The position numbers and the translations under genes were made by a program. The notes below the pieces were generated by a model, which was not told the DNA's origin, searched no databases, and was given only the letters and a program-made list of their open reading frames with translations. This document shows positions 18,582 to 28,060 of a stretch of 64,000 nucleotides of DNA, in pieces. This stretch comes from Eubacterium uniforme (GTDB taxonomy: Bacteria > Bacillota > Clostridia > Lachnospirales > Lachnospiraceae): the NCBI RefSeq assembly GCF_900167115.1, contig NZ_FUXZ01000003.1, positions 124,001-188,000 of the forward strand, read 5' to 3'. Numbering within the stretch: the stretch's first letter is position 1; every line of letters starts with the position of its first letter.

Positions 18582-18983
18582 TTACCAAACAAATGCTAAT
18601 ACTTCTCCACCTACACCTGCTTTTCTAGCCTGCTTATCAGTTACGATACCCTGGTTTGTTGAAATGATTGCAACACCAAGTCCTCCAAGTACCTTTGGAA
18701 GTTCATCCTTACCTGCATAAATTCTAAGACCAGGCTTTGAGATTCTCTTAAGACCTGTAATGATCTTTTCATTCTTATCTGCACCATATTTAAGTGTAAT
18801 ATGGATGTTTTTGAAGTTACCATCTTCAACGATGTCATATGCTTTGATGTATCCTTCGTCAAGAAGAATCTTAGCGATTTCAACTTTGATCTTTGATGAT
18901 GGAACATCTACTGTATCATGTTTAGCAGTATTTGCATTACGAATTCTTGTAAGCATATCTGCGATTGGATCACTCATTGTCAT
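18582..18983 (-). CDS. rpsH: 30S ribosomal protein S8
   Basis: 133 residues. [31 protein letters not shown] at the N-terminus and the C-terminal [26 protein letters not shown] are diagnostic. The ATG at 18981-18983 is 9 nt from AGGAGG; another ATG two codons on is possible. In E. coli S8 represses its own operon. Confidence 0.98.
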   Translation of the reverse strand: MTMSDPIADMLTRIRNANTAKHDTVDVPSSKIKVEIAKILLDEGYIKAYDIVEDGNFKNIHITLKYGADKNEKIITGLKRISKPGLRIYAGKDELPKVLGGLGVAIISTNQGIVTDKQARKAGVGGEVLAFVW

Positions 18984-19009
18984 TTTAACTTTCCTCCTTT
19001 AGTACTCGA

Positions 19010-19195
19010 TTACCAGCTTGCTTTCTTAACGCCTGGTATCTGTCCTTTATATGCTAATTCACGGAAACATACTCTACAAATTCCGTATTTTCTTAAATAA
19101 GCATGTGGTCTACCACAAATTCTACAACGGCTATATTCCTGAGTTGAGAATTTTGCTTTACGACTCTGCTTAACTTTCATAGCGGTTTTAGCCAT
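19010..19195 (-). CDS. rpsZ: 30S ribosomal protein S14, zinc-binding (type Z)
   Basis: 61 residues, the short zinc-binding S14. Four cysteines in [20 protein letters not shown] (residues 24, 27, 40, 43) form the zinc site. Ends [11 protein letters not shown]. 16 nt after rplE. Confidence 0.97.
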   Translation of the reverse strand: MAKTAMKVKQSRKAKFSTQEYSRCRICGRPHAYLRKYGICRVCFRELAYKGQIPGVKKASW

Positions 19196-19211
19196 GGATA
19201 TTCCTCCTTAA

Positions 19212-19751
19212 TTACTTCTGAAATGGCATATTAAATAATGTCAATAATTCACGAGCTTCTTCATCTGTTTTTGCTGTTGTAACAAATATGATGTCCATAC
19301 CTCTAACTTTATCAACTTTATCATACTCAATTTCAGGGAAAATAAGCTGTTCTTTAATACCTAAAGCATAATTTCCTCTTCCATCGAATGAGTTAGGATT
19401 AACACCTCTAAAGTCACGTACACGTGGAAGTGCAAGGTTTATAAGACGATCAAGGAATGCATACATCTTTTCACCTCTAAGTGTAACTTTACATCCGATA
19501 GGCATGCCTTCTCTAAGTTTAAAGTTAGCAACTGAGTTTTTAGCCTTTGTAACAACTGCCTTCTGTCCAGCGATTGTTTCGAGATCTTTAACAGCGCTGT
19601 CAAGGATTTTAGCGTTTTCTTTAGCTTCGCCAACACCCATGTTGATTACGATTTTTTCAAGTTTTGGAACTTCCATAACATTCTTATAACCAAATTTCTT
19701 GGTCATAGCATCTATAATTTCACTCTTATATGTCTCTTTAAGTCTATTCAA
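19212..19751 (-). CDS. rplE: 50S ribosomal protein L5
   Basis: 179 residues. Shows [46 protein letters not shown] and C-terminal [27 protein letters not shown]. Binds 5S rRNA and contacts P-site tRNA. 20 nt after rplX. Confidence 0.98.
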   Translation of the reverse strand: MNRLKETYKSEIIDAMTKKFGYKNVMEVPKLEKIVINMGVGEAKENAKILDSAVKDLETIAGQKAVVTKAKNSVANFKLREGMPIGCKVTLRGEKMYAFLDRLINLALPRVRDFRGVNPNSFDGRGNYALGIKEQLIFPEIEYDKVDKVRGMDIIFVTTAKTDEEARELLTLFNMPFQK

Positions 19752-19771
19752 CGTTTTGGCCTCCTTCCCTA

Positions 19772-20083
19772 TTAATCAATAACTTTTCCTGTTGATTTAG
19801 CAACACGAACCTTCTTACCATCTTTGATTTCGTATCCGATTCTTGTTACCTTACCACCACTAACGTACATTACGTTAGAAGCATCAATAGGAGCTTCCTG
19901 CTCTACAATACCACCAGCCTGGTTAGCTGCGCTTGGTTTTGTATGTTTAGATACCATATTGATACCTTCAACTAAAACAGTGTTATTCTTTTTATTTACA
20001 GAAAGGATTTTACCTTCTTTTGATTTATCTTTACCAGCGATTACCTTAACTGTATCGCCTTTTTTTAATTTCATAGCTGACAC
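19772..20083 (-). CDS. rplX: 50S ribosomal protein L24
   Basis: 103 residues. KOW motif [25 protein letters not shown] at the N-terminus. The start is GTG at 20081-20083, 7 nt after GGAGG; the first ATG (three codons later) is 16 nt from the site and less likely. 12 nt after rplN. Confidence 0.96.
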   Translation of the reverse strand: MSAMKLKKGDTVKVIAGKDKSKEGKILSVNKKNNTVLVEGINMVSKHTKPSAANQAGGIVEQEAPIDASNVMYVSGGKVTRIGYEIKDGKKVRVAKSTGKVID

Positions 20084-20095
20084 TGCTCTACCTCC

Positions 20096-20464
20096 TTATA
20101 ATACTTCCGGAGCAAGAGATACGATCTTCATAAAGTGCTTTTCACGAAGCTCTCTTGCAACTGGTCCGAAAATACGAGTTCCTCTTGGGGTGTTATCATC
20201 TTTTATAATTACTGCAGCATTTTCGTCGAATCTGATATAAGAACCATCTTTACGACGTGTCTTATTAACAGTACGAACTACAACCGCTTTAACTACATCA
20301 CCTTTTTTAACAACTCCGCCTGGTGTTGCATCTTTAACAGTAGCAACAATGACGTCGCCTATTGTAGCATATCTTCTTGTAGATCCGCCTAATACTCTGA
20401 TACAAAGGATTTCCTTAGCACCTGTATTATCAGCAACTTTAAGTCTACTTTCCTGTTGAATCAT
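20096..20464 (-). CDS. rplN: 50S ribosomal protein L14
   Basis: 122 residues, starting [28 protein letters not shown] and carrying the signature region [25 protein letters not shown]. Normal length. 35 nt after rpsQ. Confidence 0.98.
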   Translation of the reverse strand: MIQQESRLKVADNTGAKEILCIRVLGGSTRRYATIGDVIVATVKDATPGGVVKKGDVVKAVVVRTVNKTRRKDGSYIRFDENAAVIIKDDNTPRGTRIFGPVARELREKHFMKIVSLAPEVL

Positions 20465-20499
20465 GCCGAATTCCTCCTTAATTACTAATCAATTGCAAA

Positions 20500-20754
20500 T
20501 TATCTTGCTTTTTCAATGATTTCCACAAGTCTCCATCTCTTATCTTTTGATAAAGGTCTTGTTTCCATAACTCTTACTGTATCGCCAATACCGCACTGAT
20601 TCTCTTCGTCGTGTGCTTTAAGCTTGTATGTTCTTTTTACGATTTTGTTATATAATGGATGTTTTACGTGATCTTCAACTGCAACTACGATAGTCTTATC
20701 CATCTTATCACTTACAACTCTACCTGTACGTGTTTTTCTTAAATTTCTTTCCAC
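20500..20754 (-). CDS. rpsQ: 30S ribosomal protein S17
   Basis: 84 residues, OB-fold protein: [74 protein letters not shown]. 21 nt after rpmC. Confidence 0.98.
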   Translation of the reverse strand: MERNLRKTRTGRVVSDKMDKTIVVAVEDHVKHPLYNKIVKRTYKLKAHDEENQCGIGDTVRVMETRPLSKDKRWRLVEIIEKAR

Positions 20755-20775
20755 AACAATTCTCCTTTCTAAGGA

Positions 20776-20985
20776 TTATTCAGCAGCTTTTGTTTTTTCA
20801 ACAATAATTGTCTGAATTCTTGCAATATTTCTTCTAACTTCTTTAATTCTGCTTGTATTGTCGAGCTGATTAGTAGCGTTCTGGAATCTTAGATTAAAAA
20901 GCTCCTTCTTAGCAGCTACTAATTCGTTGTTAAGCTCTGCAGTTGACTTTGTATTTAAATCTTCTACATATTTACTAATTTTCAC
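20776..20985 (-). CDS. rpmC: 50S ribosomal protein L29
   Basis: Short coiled-coil protein at the nascent-chain exit. I place the start at GTG 20983-20985 ([21 protein letters not shown]), which matches the family start and has GGCGGTGAT upstream. An in-frame GTG three codons earlier (20994) is possible. Either way it overlaps the 3' end of rplP (by 11 nt with the chosen start), so translation is coupled. 69 residues. Confidence 0.93.
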   Translation of the reverse strand: MKISKYVEDLNTKSTAELNNELVAAKKELFNLRFQNATNQLDNTSRIKEVRRNIARIQTIIVEKTKAAE

Positions 20986-21412
20986 TGTTATCACCGCCTT
21001 CTAAATCTTCACGAGAAACAACTTTACACTTAATAGGAAGTTTATGTGTAGCAAGTCTTAACGCTTCTCTTGCTGTTTCCTCAGGAACACCGGCAATTTC
21101 AAACATTACACGGCCTGGTTTAACTACTGCAACCCAATATTCAAGAGCACCTTTACCTTTACCCATTCGAGTTTCAGCTGGTGTCTTTGTAACTGGCTTA
21201 TCTGGGAAAATCTTAATCCAAACTTTACCACCACGCTTTACGTATCTTGTCATAGCTACACGGGCTGCTTCAATCTGATTTGATTTAATCCATGCTGGTT
21301 CTAAAGCTACGATACCGAATTCACCATTAGTAATCTTATTACCTCTAAGTGCCTTACCTCTCATAGAACCACGGAACTGTTTACGATGTTTAACTCTTTT
21401 TGGCATTAACAT
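20975..21412 (-). CDS. rplP: 50S ribosomal protein L16
   Basis: 145 residues. [23 protein letters not shown] start and the [26 protein letters not shown] box are diagnostic. ATG overlaps the rpsC stop by 1 nt, 9 nt after GGAGG located inside rpsC. Confidence 0.98.
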   Translation of the reverse strand: MLMPKRVKHRKQFRGSMRGKALRGNKITNGEFGIVALEPAWIKSNQIEAARVAMTRYVKRGGKVWIKIFPDKPVTKTPAETRMGKGKGALEYWVAVVKPGRVMFEIAGVPEETAREALRLATHKLPIKCKVVSREDLEGGDNSEN

Positions 21413-22074
21413 TAGTTGTTTCCTCCTTCACTATTATTCTTTGTAGGAAGAACTTCGCCGTTGTAGATCCAAACCTTTACGCCAACTTTGCCGTAAGTTG
21501 TATCTGCTTCAGCAAATCCATAATCAATGTCTGCACGTAATGTCTGAAGTGGAATTGTTCCTTCACTATAGAACTCTGTACGTGCCATATCAGCACCGCC
21601 AAGACGTCCTGAACATGCAGCCTTGATACCAAGTGCTCTAGCCTTCATTGTTCTTGACATTGTTGACTTCATAGCTCTTCTGAATGATACACGGTTTTCA
21701 AGCTGCTTTGCAATGTTTTCAGCAACAAGCTGTGCATCTCTTTCAGGTCTCTTAATTTCAACAATTTCAACAAGTAACTTCTTATCAGTTACTACTTTAC
21801 TAAGTTCAGCTTTGAACTTTTCGATTTCAGCACCGCCCTTACCGATAACGATACCTGGCTTAGCTGTTGAAATCATAACTTTAACTCTATCATTAGTTCT
21901 TTCAATATTAATCTTTGATATGTCGGCATTCTTTAATTTATTTTTAACAAATTTTCTGATGTTGTAATCTTCAACAAGGTTATCTGCGAAATCACCGCTC
22001 TCAGCATACCACTTTGAGTCCCAGTCTTTGATTACACCGACTCTTAAGCCATGAGGATTTACTTTCTGTCCCAT
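21412..22074 (-). CDS. rpsC: 30S ribosomal protein S3
   Basis: 220 residues. [24 protein letters not shown] start, a KH domain around residues 40-110 with [23 protein letters not shown], and the C-terminal domain [38 protein letters not shown]. 12 nt after rplV. Confidence 0.98.
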   Translation of the reverse strand: MGQKVNPHGLRVGVIKDWDSKWYAESGDFADNLVEDYNIRKFVKNKLKNADISKINIERTNDRVKVMISTAKPGIVIGKGGAEIEKFKAELSKVVTDKKLLVEIVEIKRPERDAQLVAENIAKQLENRVSFRRAMKSTMSRTMKARALGIKAACSGRLGGADMARTEFYSEGTIPLQTLRADIDYGFAEADTTYGKVGVKVWIYNGEVLPTKNNSEGGNN

Positions 22075-22086
22075 GTTTACCTCCTA

Positions 22087-22473
22087 TTATCTTTCGTTGA
22101 GCACGATAGTAATGTGACTAGTTAATTTTTCAATTCTGTAAGCTCTACCCTGTGCTCTTGGTTTAATTCTCTTCATTGTAGTTGCTTTGTTAGCGTAACA
22201 TTCTTCAATGTAAAGATTATCAACATTCATACCATTATTGTTTTCAGCATTTGCTATAGCTGATTTTAATAATTTTTCAATTACGCTTGATGCATATCTT
22301 GGATTGTAAGCAAGAATACCTAATGCACTCTCAACATCCTTACCTCTGATAGCATCTAATACGAAACATGCTTTCTGTACAGACACTCTAGCAAATGATA
22401 ATTTTGCTGATGGTCTTGTATCTTTATTAGCATTTCTCTCTCTCTTAATCTGGGATCTATGTCCTTTAGCCAT
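22087..22473 (-). CDS. rplV: 50S ribosomal protein L22
   Basis: 128 residues. Core ARVSVQKACFVLDAIRGKDVESALGILAYNPRYASSVIEKLLKSAIANAENN and the long exit-tunnel hairpin ending RIKPRAQGRAYRIEKLTSHITIVL. This loop is where macrolide-resistance changes map in other bacteria; no deletion is evident here. Confidence 0.98.
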   Translation of the reverse strand: MAKGHRSQIKRERNANKDTRPSAKLSFARVSVQKACFVLDAIRGKDVESALGILAYNPRYASSVIEKLLKSAIANAENNNGMNVDNLYIEECYANKATTMKRIKPRAQGRAYRIEKLTSHITIVLNER

Positions 22474-22504
22474 GAGATGAGACCTCCTTTCAAAATTCGA
22501 TTAA

Positions 22505-22780
22505 CTAACGAGACTTCTTTTCGTCTTTACCATGTCCTCTGTAAGTTCTAGTAGCAACAAACTCACCAAGTTTATGTCCAACCATATCTTCTGTAACATA
22601 TACAGGAACATGCTTTCTACCGTCATGAACGGCAATTGTATGTCCTACCATCTGTGGGAAAATTGTTGAACGACGTGACCATGTCTTAACAACAGCCTTG
22701 TCACCGCTTTCGTTCATAGCGTTAATTTTCTTTAATAAGCTCTCATCCGCAAATGGACCTTTTTTTAATGATCTTGCCAT
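22505..22780 (-). CDS. rpsS: 30S ribosomal protein S19
   Basis: 91 residues. [19 protein letters not shown] start and [48 protein letters not shown] are diagnostic. 14 nt after rplB. Confidence 0.98.
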   Translation of the reverse strand: MARSLKKGPFADESLLKKINAMNESGDKAVVKTWSRRSTIFPQMVGHTIAVHDGRKHVPVYVTEDMVGHKLGEFVATRTYRGHGKDEKKSR

Positions 22781-22794
22781 AGTGTACTACCTCC

Positions 22795-23637
22795 TTACTT
22801 CATGTTCTTTCCATCACGTCTTCTGATGATCATCTTGTTAGACTGCTTGTTCTTCTTACGAGTCTTAAGACCAAGTGCTGGCTTACCCCAAGGAGTACAA
22901 GGGCCTGAACGTCCGATAGGTGCTCTACCTTCACCACCACCGTGTGGATGGTCATTAGGGTTCATAACGGAACCACGAACTGTAGGTCTGATACCCATGT
23001 TACGTTTACGTCCTGCTTTACCGATTTTAACAAGGTTGTGTTCACCATTACCAACTGTACCAATTGAAGCACGGCAGATAACTGGAACCATTCTCATTTC
23101 GCCTGAAGGAAGTCTTAATGTAGCGAACTTGCCTTCTTTAGCCATAAGCTGTGCGCTGTTACCAGCTGAACGAACGAGCTGTCCGCCCTTACCTGGATAA
23201 AGCTCAATGTTGTGAACTTCTGTACCAACTGGAATGTTTTCAAGTGGTAAGCAGTTACCAACTCTAACATCAGCGTTAGCACCATTCATAACTTTCTGTC
23301 CAACCTTTAATCCGTTAGGAGCAAGGATGTATGTCTTTTCACCATCTGCATAGCAGATAAGTGCGATGTTAGCTGTTCTATTTGGATCGTATTCGATTGC
23401 CTTTACAACAGCTGGAATATCATCTTTTCTTCTCTTGAAGTCGATGATTCTGTATTTTCTTCTAGATCCACCACCATGGTGTCTTACTGTAATTTTACCC
23501 TGATTGTTACGACCAGCTGTCTTCTTAAGTGAAGTTGTAAGTGATTTCTCTGGTACACTCTTTGTGATTTCAGCGAAATCTAAGCTAGTCATATTTCTTC
23601 TTGAAGGTGTATATGGGTTATATGTTTTAATTCCCAT
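22795..23637 (-). CDS. rplB: 50S ribosomal protein L2
   Basis: 280 residues. OB and SH3-like folds; [22 protein letters not shown] near the N-terminus and the C-terminal [24 protein letters not shown], which includes the histidine of the peptidyl-transferase neighbourhood. 60 nt after rplW. Confidence 0.98.
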   Translation of the reverse strand: MGIKTYNPYTPSRRNMTSLDFAEITKSVPEKSLTTSLKKTAGRNNQGKITVRHHGGGSRRKYRIIDFKRRKDDIPAVVKAIEYDPNRTANIALICYADGEKTYILAPNGLKVGQKVMNGANADVRVGNCLPLENIPVGTEVHNIELYPGKGGQLVRSAGNSAQLMAKEGKFATLRLPSGEMRMVPVICRASIGTVGNGEHNLVKIGKAGRKRNMGIRPTVRGSVMNPNDHPHGGGEGRAPIGRSGPCTPWGKPALGLKTRKKNKQSNKMIIRRRDGKNMK

Positions 23638-23697
23638 TTTATTTCTCCTTTCAGTTTCAATTTGTTATCACGCTTTTATTGCGTATAAATGGACTTT

Positions 23698-23997
23698 TTA
23701 TAGACCTTCGAAAATTTCGATGTCCTTGCTGTCCTCTGTAAGTGTTACGATAGCTTTCTTCTTAGCAGCAGTCTTACCAACTGTTCTGCCTCTTCTCTTT
23801 TCTTTGCCATCTAAGTTGATTGTATTAACACTCTTAACTTTTGTTCCCTCGAACATCTTTTCAACTGCTTCTTTAATCTGAGACTTGTTAGCATCAACAT
23901 GTACGTAGAAAGTATATTTCTTATCTGCCATAGCGTTCATACTTCTCTCAGTGATAACAGGTTTGAGGATTACATCATAATACTGAATATTTGCCAT
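23698..23997 (-). CDS. rplW: 50S ribosomal protein L23
   Basis: 99 residues. [51 protein letters not shown] fits L23, a trigger-factor and SRP docking site at the exit tunnel. ATG overlaps the rplD stop by 1 nt. Confidence 0.97.
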   Translation of the reverse strand: MANIQYYDVILKPVITERSMNAMADKKYTFYVHVDANKSQIKEAVEKMFEGTKVKSVNTINLDGKEKRRGRTVGKTAAKKKAIVTLTEDSKDIEIFEGL

Positions 23998-24617
23998 TAT
24001 GCATACACCTCCTCGATTTTTTCAACAGCAGCTTTTGTAATAACAACGTTATCATATTTAAGAATATCAAATACGTTAATTGTGTTTGTTAAAGCTGTCT
24101 TTACGTTTGCAACGTTCTTAGCTGACTTAACAACGTTAGCATCGTTCTCACCAATGATTACTAATGCTTTGTTTACTTTTAAGTTGTTAAGAACTTCAAC
24201 AAATTTCTTTGTCTTAATTTCATCAAATTTAAGTTCATCAAGTACGAAGATTTTTTCTTCATTAACTCTTGATGTTAAAGCACTCTTAAGAGCTGCTCTC
24301 TTTTCTTTCTTATTAATACTATATGAATAATCTCTTGGCTGTGGAGCAAATACTACGCCACCACCAGTCCACTGTGGAGCTCTTGTAGAACCCTGTCTTG
24401 CATGACCTGTTCCCTTCTGTCTCCAAGGCTTCTTACCGCCGCCTCTAACTGCTGAACGGTTTTTAGTACTCTGTGTACCCTGGCGATTATTAGCTAACTG
24501 ATTAACAACTGCTAAATGTACAAGATGATCATTAACTTCTACACCAAATACGCTGTCGTTAAGTTCAATGTCGCCAACAACACTGCCTTCCATATTATAA
24601 ACAGATACTTTTGCCAT
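23997..24617 (-). CDS. rplD: 50S ribosomal protein L4
   Basis: 206 residues. The internal extended loop [44 protein letters not shown] lines the exit tunnel and is typical. In E. coli L4 regulates the S10 operon; here a structured leader upstream of rpsJ may serve a similar purpose (inference). 23 nt after rplC. Confidence 0.98.
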   Translation of the reverse strand: MAKVSVYNMEGSVVGDIELNDSVFGVEVNDHLVHLAVVNQLANNRQGTQSTKNRSAVRGGGKKPWRQKGTGHARQGSTRAPQWTGGGVVFAPQPRDYSYSINKKEKRAALKSALTSRVNEEKIFVLDELKFDEIKTKKFVEVLNNLKVNKALVIIGENDANVVKSAKNVANVKTALTNTINVFDILKYDNVVITKAAVEKIEEVYA

Positions 24618-24640
24618 CTGTGTTATCCTCCTTCCAAATA

Positions 24641-25276
24641 CTACTTACCGCTTTTAACTGATTCTTTTATAGTTACTAAAGCTTTCTTTGGTCCAGGTAC
24701 AGCACCCTTAACTAAAATGATGTTGTTTTCTACATCAACTCTAACAACTTCAAGATTCTGTGTTGTAACCTTCTTTGCACCCATGTGTCCAGGCATCTTC
24801 TTACCTTTGAATACCTTACTTGGACTTGAACAAGCACCGTTTGAACCTGCATGACGATGATACTTAGAACCGTGAGCCATAGGACCTCTTGACTGACCGT
24901 GTCTCTTAATAGCACCCTGGAATCCTTTACCCTTTGCAATTGCAGTAGCATCTACCTTATCTCCTGCAGCAAATACATCGGCTTTGATTTCATCACCATT
25001 TGAGTATTCTTCTGAATTTTCAAATCTGAATTCTCTTACATATCTCTTGTAAGAAACTCCTGCTTTGTCAAAGTGACCTTTAACTGGCTTGTTAACTAAT
25101 TTTTCTCTTTTGTCAACAAAACCAACCTGAACTGCACTGTATCCATCGTTTTCAACTGTCTTAACCTGTGTTACTACACATGGTCCAGCTGTAAGTACAG
25201 TAACAGGTGTAAGAACTCCATCTTCATTGAAGATCTGAGTCATACCAATTTTTGTAGCTAAAATAGCTTTCTTCAT
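24641..25276 (-). CDS. rplC: 50S ribosomal protein L3
   Basis: 211 residues. [20 protein letters not shown] start and the [33 protein letters not shown] box are diagnostic. 60 nt after rpsJ, with a small GATCGC/GCGATC hairpin in the gap. Confidence 0.98.
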   Translation of the reverse strand: MKKAILATKIGMTQIFNEDGVLTPVTVLTAGPCVVTQVKTVENDGYSAVQVGFVDKREKLVNKPVKGHFDKAGVSYKRYVREFRFENSEEYSNGDEIKADVFAAGDKVDATAIAKGKGFQGAIKRHGQSRGPMAHGSKYHRHAGSNGACSSPSKVFKGKKMPGHMGAKKVTTQNLEVVRVDVENNIILVKGAVPGPKKALVTIKESVKSGK

Positions 25277-25301
25277 TTTAAATTCCTCCTGTTAATCTAC
25301 A

Positions 25302-25320
25302 GCGGATCGCTCTGCGATCA
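25302..25320 (-). repeat. Small palindrome between rpsJ and rplC
   Basis: GATCGC (25305-25310), loop TCT, GCGATC (25314-25319). It is a 6-bp stem with a 3-nt loop, the same form as the palindromes in the rpsH-rplF and rpsM-rpmJ gaps. It lies about 30 nt upstream of the rplC start. Confidence 0.5.
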
Positions 25321-25336
25321 TTCTAAATACACTGGA

Positions 25337-25654
25337 TTATTTGTTTTTCATTTTAACATCGATATAAACACCTGCTGGCATTTCTAACTTTGTAAGAACA
25401 TCTACAACTTTCTGTGTAGGCTCTACAATATCGATAAGTCTCTTATGAGTTCTCTGCTCGAACTGTTCTCTAGAGTCTTTGTACTTATGAACGGCTCTTA
25501 AAATAGTAACAACTTCCTTCTTTGTTGGAAGTGGAACTGGTCCGCTAACTTTTGCTCCTGATTTCTTTACAGTTTCGATAATTTTTGCAGCTGACTGATC
25601 AACTAATGCATGATCATAAGCTTTAAGTGTAATTCTCATTACTTGACTTGCCAT
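25337..25654 (-). CDS. rpsJ: 30S ribosomal protein S10 (NusE)
   Basis: 105 residues. [41 protein letters not shown] and [23 protein letters not shown] are diagnostic. First gene of the S10-spc-alpha operon, preceded by a structured leader of about 250 nt and an AAGGAGGCG ribosome binding site. S10 also acts as NusE in antitermination. Confidence 0.98.
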   Translation of the reverse strand: MASQVMRITLKAYDHALVDQSAAKIIETVKKSGAKVSGPVPLPTKKEVVTILRAVHKYKDSREQFEQRTHKRLIDIVEPTQKVVDVLTKLEMPAGVYIDVKMKNK

Positions 25655-25901
25655 AAAAAAAGTCGCCTCCTTTTCGTACTTTTGAACTTAGTACGACAAG
25701 CGGTGACTGTACACACTTCCGTGTGTGTCCTTTTCGTTAATAAAAAAAACACATCACGTTGTTTCCACTTACCTCAAGTGGACATTCTTGTTTAGTACAG
25801 TGACTTGTCGCCAGTTTCCTGAACTTGACATTCGCTCCACGGAAAACCTACATTTTATTAATGTAGCAACCTCACGCTTCATAGCTATCATGCCACAGCA
25901 A
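25655..25901 (-). promoter_or_regulatory. Structured 5' leader of the S10 operon
   Basis: About 245 nt of GC-richer sequence between the promoter and rpsJ. Visible minus-strand pairings: GCGACAAG...ACTGTAC (around 25795-25812) with GTACAGT...CTTGTCG (around 25697-25714), a long-range stem broken by an internal loop. It encloses TCCACTT/AAGTGGA (25768-25785) and ACACAC-GGAA-GTGTGT (25712-25728). CTACATT/AATGTAG forms another hairpin at 25847-25867. It is probably a ribosomal-protein autoregulatory leader; the binding protein (L4 by analogy) is inference. Confidence 0.6.
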
Positions 25902-25906
25902 AAATT

Positions 25907-25935
25907 ACTTTAACATAAAATGCAAATAATTGCAA
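25907..25935 (-). promoter_or_regulatory. Promoter of the S10 operon
   Basis: Minus strand TTGCAA (25935-25930), 17-nt spacer, TAAAGT (25912-25907). The -35 matches 5 of 6 and the -10 4 of 6. It lies directly upstream of the structured leader. Confidence 0.5.
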
Positions 25936-26068
25936 CCCTTATTTTAAAATAAATTAATTTTTTTCTTATTAGTATAACTATAAATTCCGTACCTATAAAT
26001 ATAAAAGATGCCGAAGCAAAAATCAATAGCATAAAACAATTAATTCTCACTCCGGCAAATATAACCAT
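25910..26068 (-). CDS. Possible small hydrophobic protein
   Basis: An open frame downstream of the GH13 gene. From the ATG at 26066-26068 (MVIFAGVRINCFMLLIFASASF) it gives about 52 residues with two hydrophobic stretches separated by a short basic segment (LIRKKLIYFKIR). The upstream AGAAGAAAAAAGT is a poor ribosome binding site, and its 3' end overlaps the S10-operon promoter, so it may not be translated. No family recognised. Confidence 0.25.
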   Translation of the reverse strand: MVIFAGVRINCFMLLIFASASFIFIGTEFIVILIRKKLIYFKIRVAIICILC

Positions 26069-26096
26069 ACTTTTTTCTTCTATATACAAATAATAT

Positions 26097-27935
26097 CTAT
26101 TTAGATAAAATAGCAATCGAATATGCTGGCATAATTAACTTTCCATCCTTCATATCAGGATATTCTTCATTTGTTTGTAAAATTCCCACTATCCATTTCC
26201 TTGTCTCTTCATCCGTTACCTTATTATCTTTCAAAATGAAACCGCATTTGCTTATATCAACTTCTGTTTCTTCTTCAGAAGTATTTATTACTATATATAA
26301 CTCTTTTGCATATTCATTCTTTTGTTCATCTGTAAGGGCATTTGCTCCATCCTCAAAAGTTTTAAAACTTTCTAATCCACCTTTCTTAAGAGCACATATG
26401 TTTTTATCTGATAATTCTTCTAAAAGTTCATTCTTTCCTCTGGCTATCTGAGGATAAATATTTCTAAGCTTAATATTTTGCTTCATAAAATTATAAATTG
26501 AATATGGATCATCCTTTTGTTTTTCATATGATTCATACTTCATTTTAAATGTTGAACCTTCAGGATCTCCTGTCATGCCTGCATACTCTTCATCGCTCCA
26601 ATACATATGAACTCTCTTATTTTCATCAGCACCAGAACCCTTCATACCAAGTTCCTCTCCATAATATAGAAAGGCTCTTCCACCCTGAAGCATATTCATA
26701 GCCCAGGCAATCTTAATCTTTTCATCTGCTTCATCTCCAGCGAAATATCCAGCCACCCTTCCAGTATCATGATTACTTAAAAATGGAGCATCAATAAAAT
26801 TCTCATTATTACTTTCAAAATCATCATTAAACTTGCAAACCATCTCACCAAAATAAGATGCATCTTTACTTCCATTTAATATAGAAGAAATCACTCCACC
26901 CTTATCAGCAAATTCAAAGTTAAAAAAGCTATCTACTCCACTCTTATACATTGCTGAATAAGTTGGTTCATTAGTCCATGCTTCACCAACTATATAAGCA
27001 TCTTCCTTTACAGATTTAACATAATTATTAAGCCATGTTAACACATCAATGTTTCCATCTAAATCACCACTCATATAATATGTAGTAGCATCTAACCTAA
27101 ATCCGGATACACCTTTATCAAGCCAGAACTTCATAACTTTCTCGAGTTCTTTTCTTACATCAGCATTTGCTAGATTTAAGTCAGGCATTCCACCTGAGAA
27201 CTGACATTCATAATAATAATCACTTTCACCAATCTGTCTATAACCGCTACCTGATTTTTCATCTGTTATATTATAGTATGAAAAAAACTTGCTGCATTTA
27301 TTCTTATCAATCTTTTCTCCATGCTTAAGTGCACTTATTTCATTATACACTTCCTTAAACCAGGGATGTTCTGAGGATGTGTGATTGAAAACCATATCAA
27401 GGATAAGTTTAATTCCTCTCTTATTACACTCATTGACAAGGTTATCAAAGTCATCAAGATTTCCATACACTTCATCGATATTCATATAATCTACAACATC
27501 ATACTTATGATATGAAGGCGATGGATGAATTGGCATAAGCCAAATCTGATCAACGCCAAGATCATCATCAGTCTCAGAATTACCATCATTAATATAATCA
27601 AGTTTACTAATAAGACCTTTTATATCACCTATTCCATCTCCATTACCATCACAAAAACTTCTCAAGAATACCTCATAGCAGGTACCATACTTATCATCAA
27701 GGTTATGATATTCACCATTATTAATATCATACATCTTAGGTAGAACATTATTCTCATCTCCATCATCCGATACCTTTGAAGTTGTTTCCTTATTACTTTC
27801 GTCTTTCTTATAACTAGCATTTCCCTTCTTTTTACCGCTACAGGCAGTTATACATAATACAGACATTGTGCATAGCACCAACTCCATTATTACATTCTTT
27901 TTTATTTTCAGTTTTAAAACATCTCTCTTCTTCAT
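26097..27935 (-). CDS. GH13 alpha-amylase family lipoprotein
   Basis: 612 residues. Signal peptide with lipobox CITAC, lipid-modified Cys at residue 32, then a Ser/Asp/Glu-rich linker and a full (beta/alpha)8 GH13 domain. Family motifs: DMVFNHTS (180-187), GFRLDATTYY with nucleophile D282, VGEAW with acid/base E318, and LSNHD with D390. The Asp/Asn/Gly-rich DGNGDGIGDIKG stretch (97-108) is a GH13 calcium-type loop. It probably cleaves alpha-glucan oligosaccharides at the outer membrane face; exact specificity is not readable. It is transcribed divergently from the rRNA methyltransferase gene. Confidence 0.92.
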   Translation of the reverse strand: MKKRDVLKLKIKKNVIMELVLCTMSVLCITACSGKKKGNASYKKDESNKETTSKVSDDGDENNVLPKMYDINNGEYHNLDDKYGTCYEVFLRSFCDGNGDGIGDIKGLISKLDYINDGNSETDDDLGVDQIWLMPIHPSPSYHKYDVVDYMNIDEVYGNLDDFDNLVNECNKRGIKLILDMVFNHTSSEHPWFKEVYNEISALKHGEKIDKNKCSKFFSYYNITDEKSGSGYRQIGESDYYYECQFSGGMPDLNLANADVRKELEKVMKFWLDKGVSGFRLDATTYYMSGDLDGNIDVLTWLNNYVKSVKEDAYIVGEAWTNEPTYSAMYKSGVDSFFNFEFADKGGVISSILNGSKDASYFGEMVCKFNDDFESNNENFIDAPFLSNHDTGRVAGYFAGDEADEKIKIAWAMNMLQGGRAFLYYGEELGMKGSGADENKRVHMYWSDEEYAGMTGDPEGSTFKMKYESYEKQKDDPYSIYNFMKQNIKLRNIYPQIARGKNELLEELSDKNICALKKGGLESFKTFEDGANALTDEQKNEYAKELYIVINTSEEETEVDISKCGFILKDNKVTDEETRKWIVGILQTNEEYPDMKDGKLIMPAYSIAILSK

Positions 27936-27965
27936 TTTTAGCCAATTTCTCCTTCTCTTTTTTGT

Positions 27966-27982
27966 TTATGGAAACCTTTCCT
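27966..27982 (-). promoter_or_regulatory. cre-like site in the GH13 leader
   Basis: The pseudo-palindrome TGGAAACCTTTCC (27968-27980) resembles CcpA cre sites (TGNAARCGNWWNCA) with a mismatch at the central CG. It lies just downstream of the amylase promoter, where a CcpA roadblock would act. Glucose repression is plausible for an amylase but unproven. Confidence 0.3.
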
Positions 27983-27994
27983 TAAACATTTTCT

Positions 27995-28023
27995 ATCATA
28001 TCATCTTTTCTCAATATGTTCAA
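27995..28023 (-). promoter_or_regulatory. Promoter of the GH13 lipoprotein gene
   Basis: Minus strand TTGAAC (28023-28018), 17-nt spacer, TATGAT (28000-27995). Its -35 box is 1 nt from the -35 box of the divergent promoter at 28025-28053. Confidence 0.75.
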
Positions 28024-28024
28024 G

Positions 28025-28053
28025 TTGACTTTAATAACTCCAATAGGTAAAAT
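28025..28053 (+). promoter_or_regulatory. Promoter of the methyltransferase-galactanase unit
   Basis: TTGACT (28025-28030), 17-nt spacer, TAAAAT (28048-28053). The expected transcription start is near 28060, exactly where the structured leader begins. Confidence 0.75.
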
Positions 28054-28060
28054 TATATAT

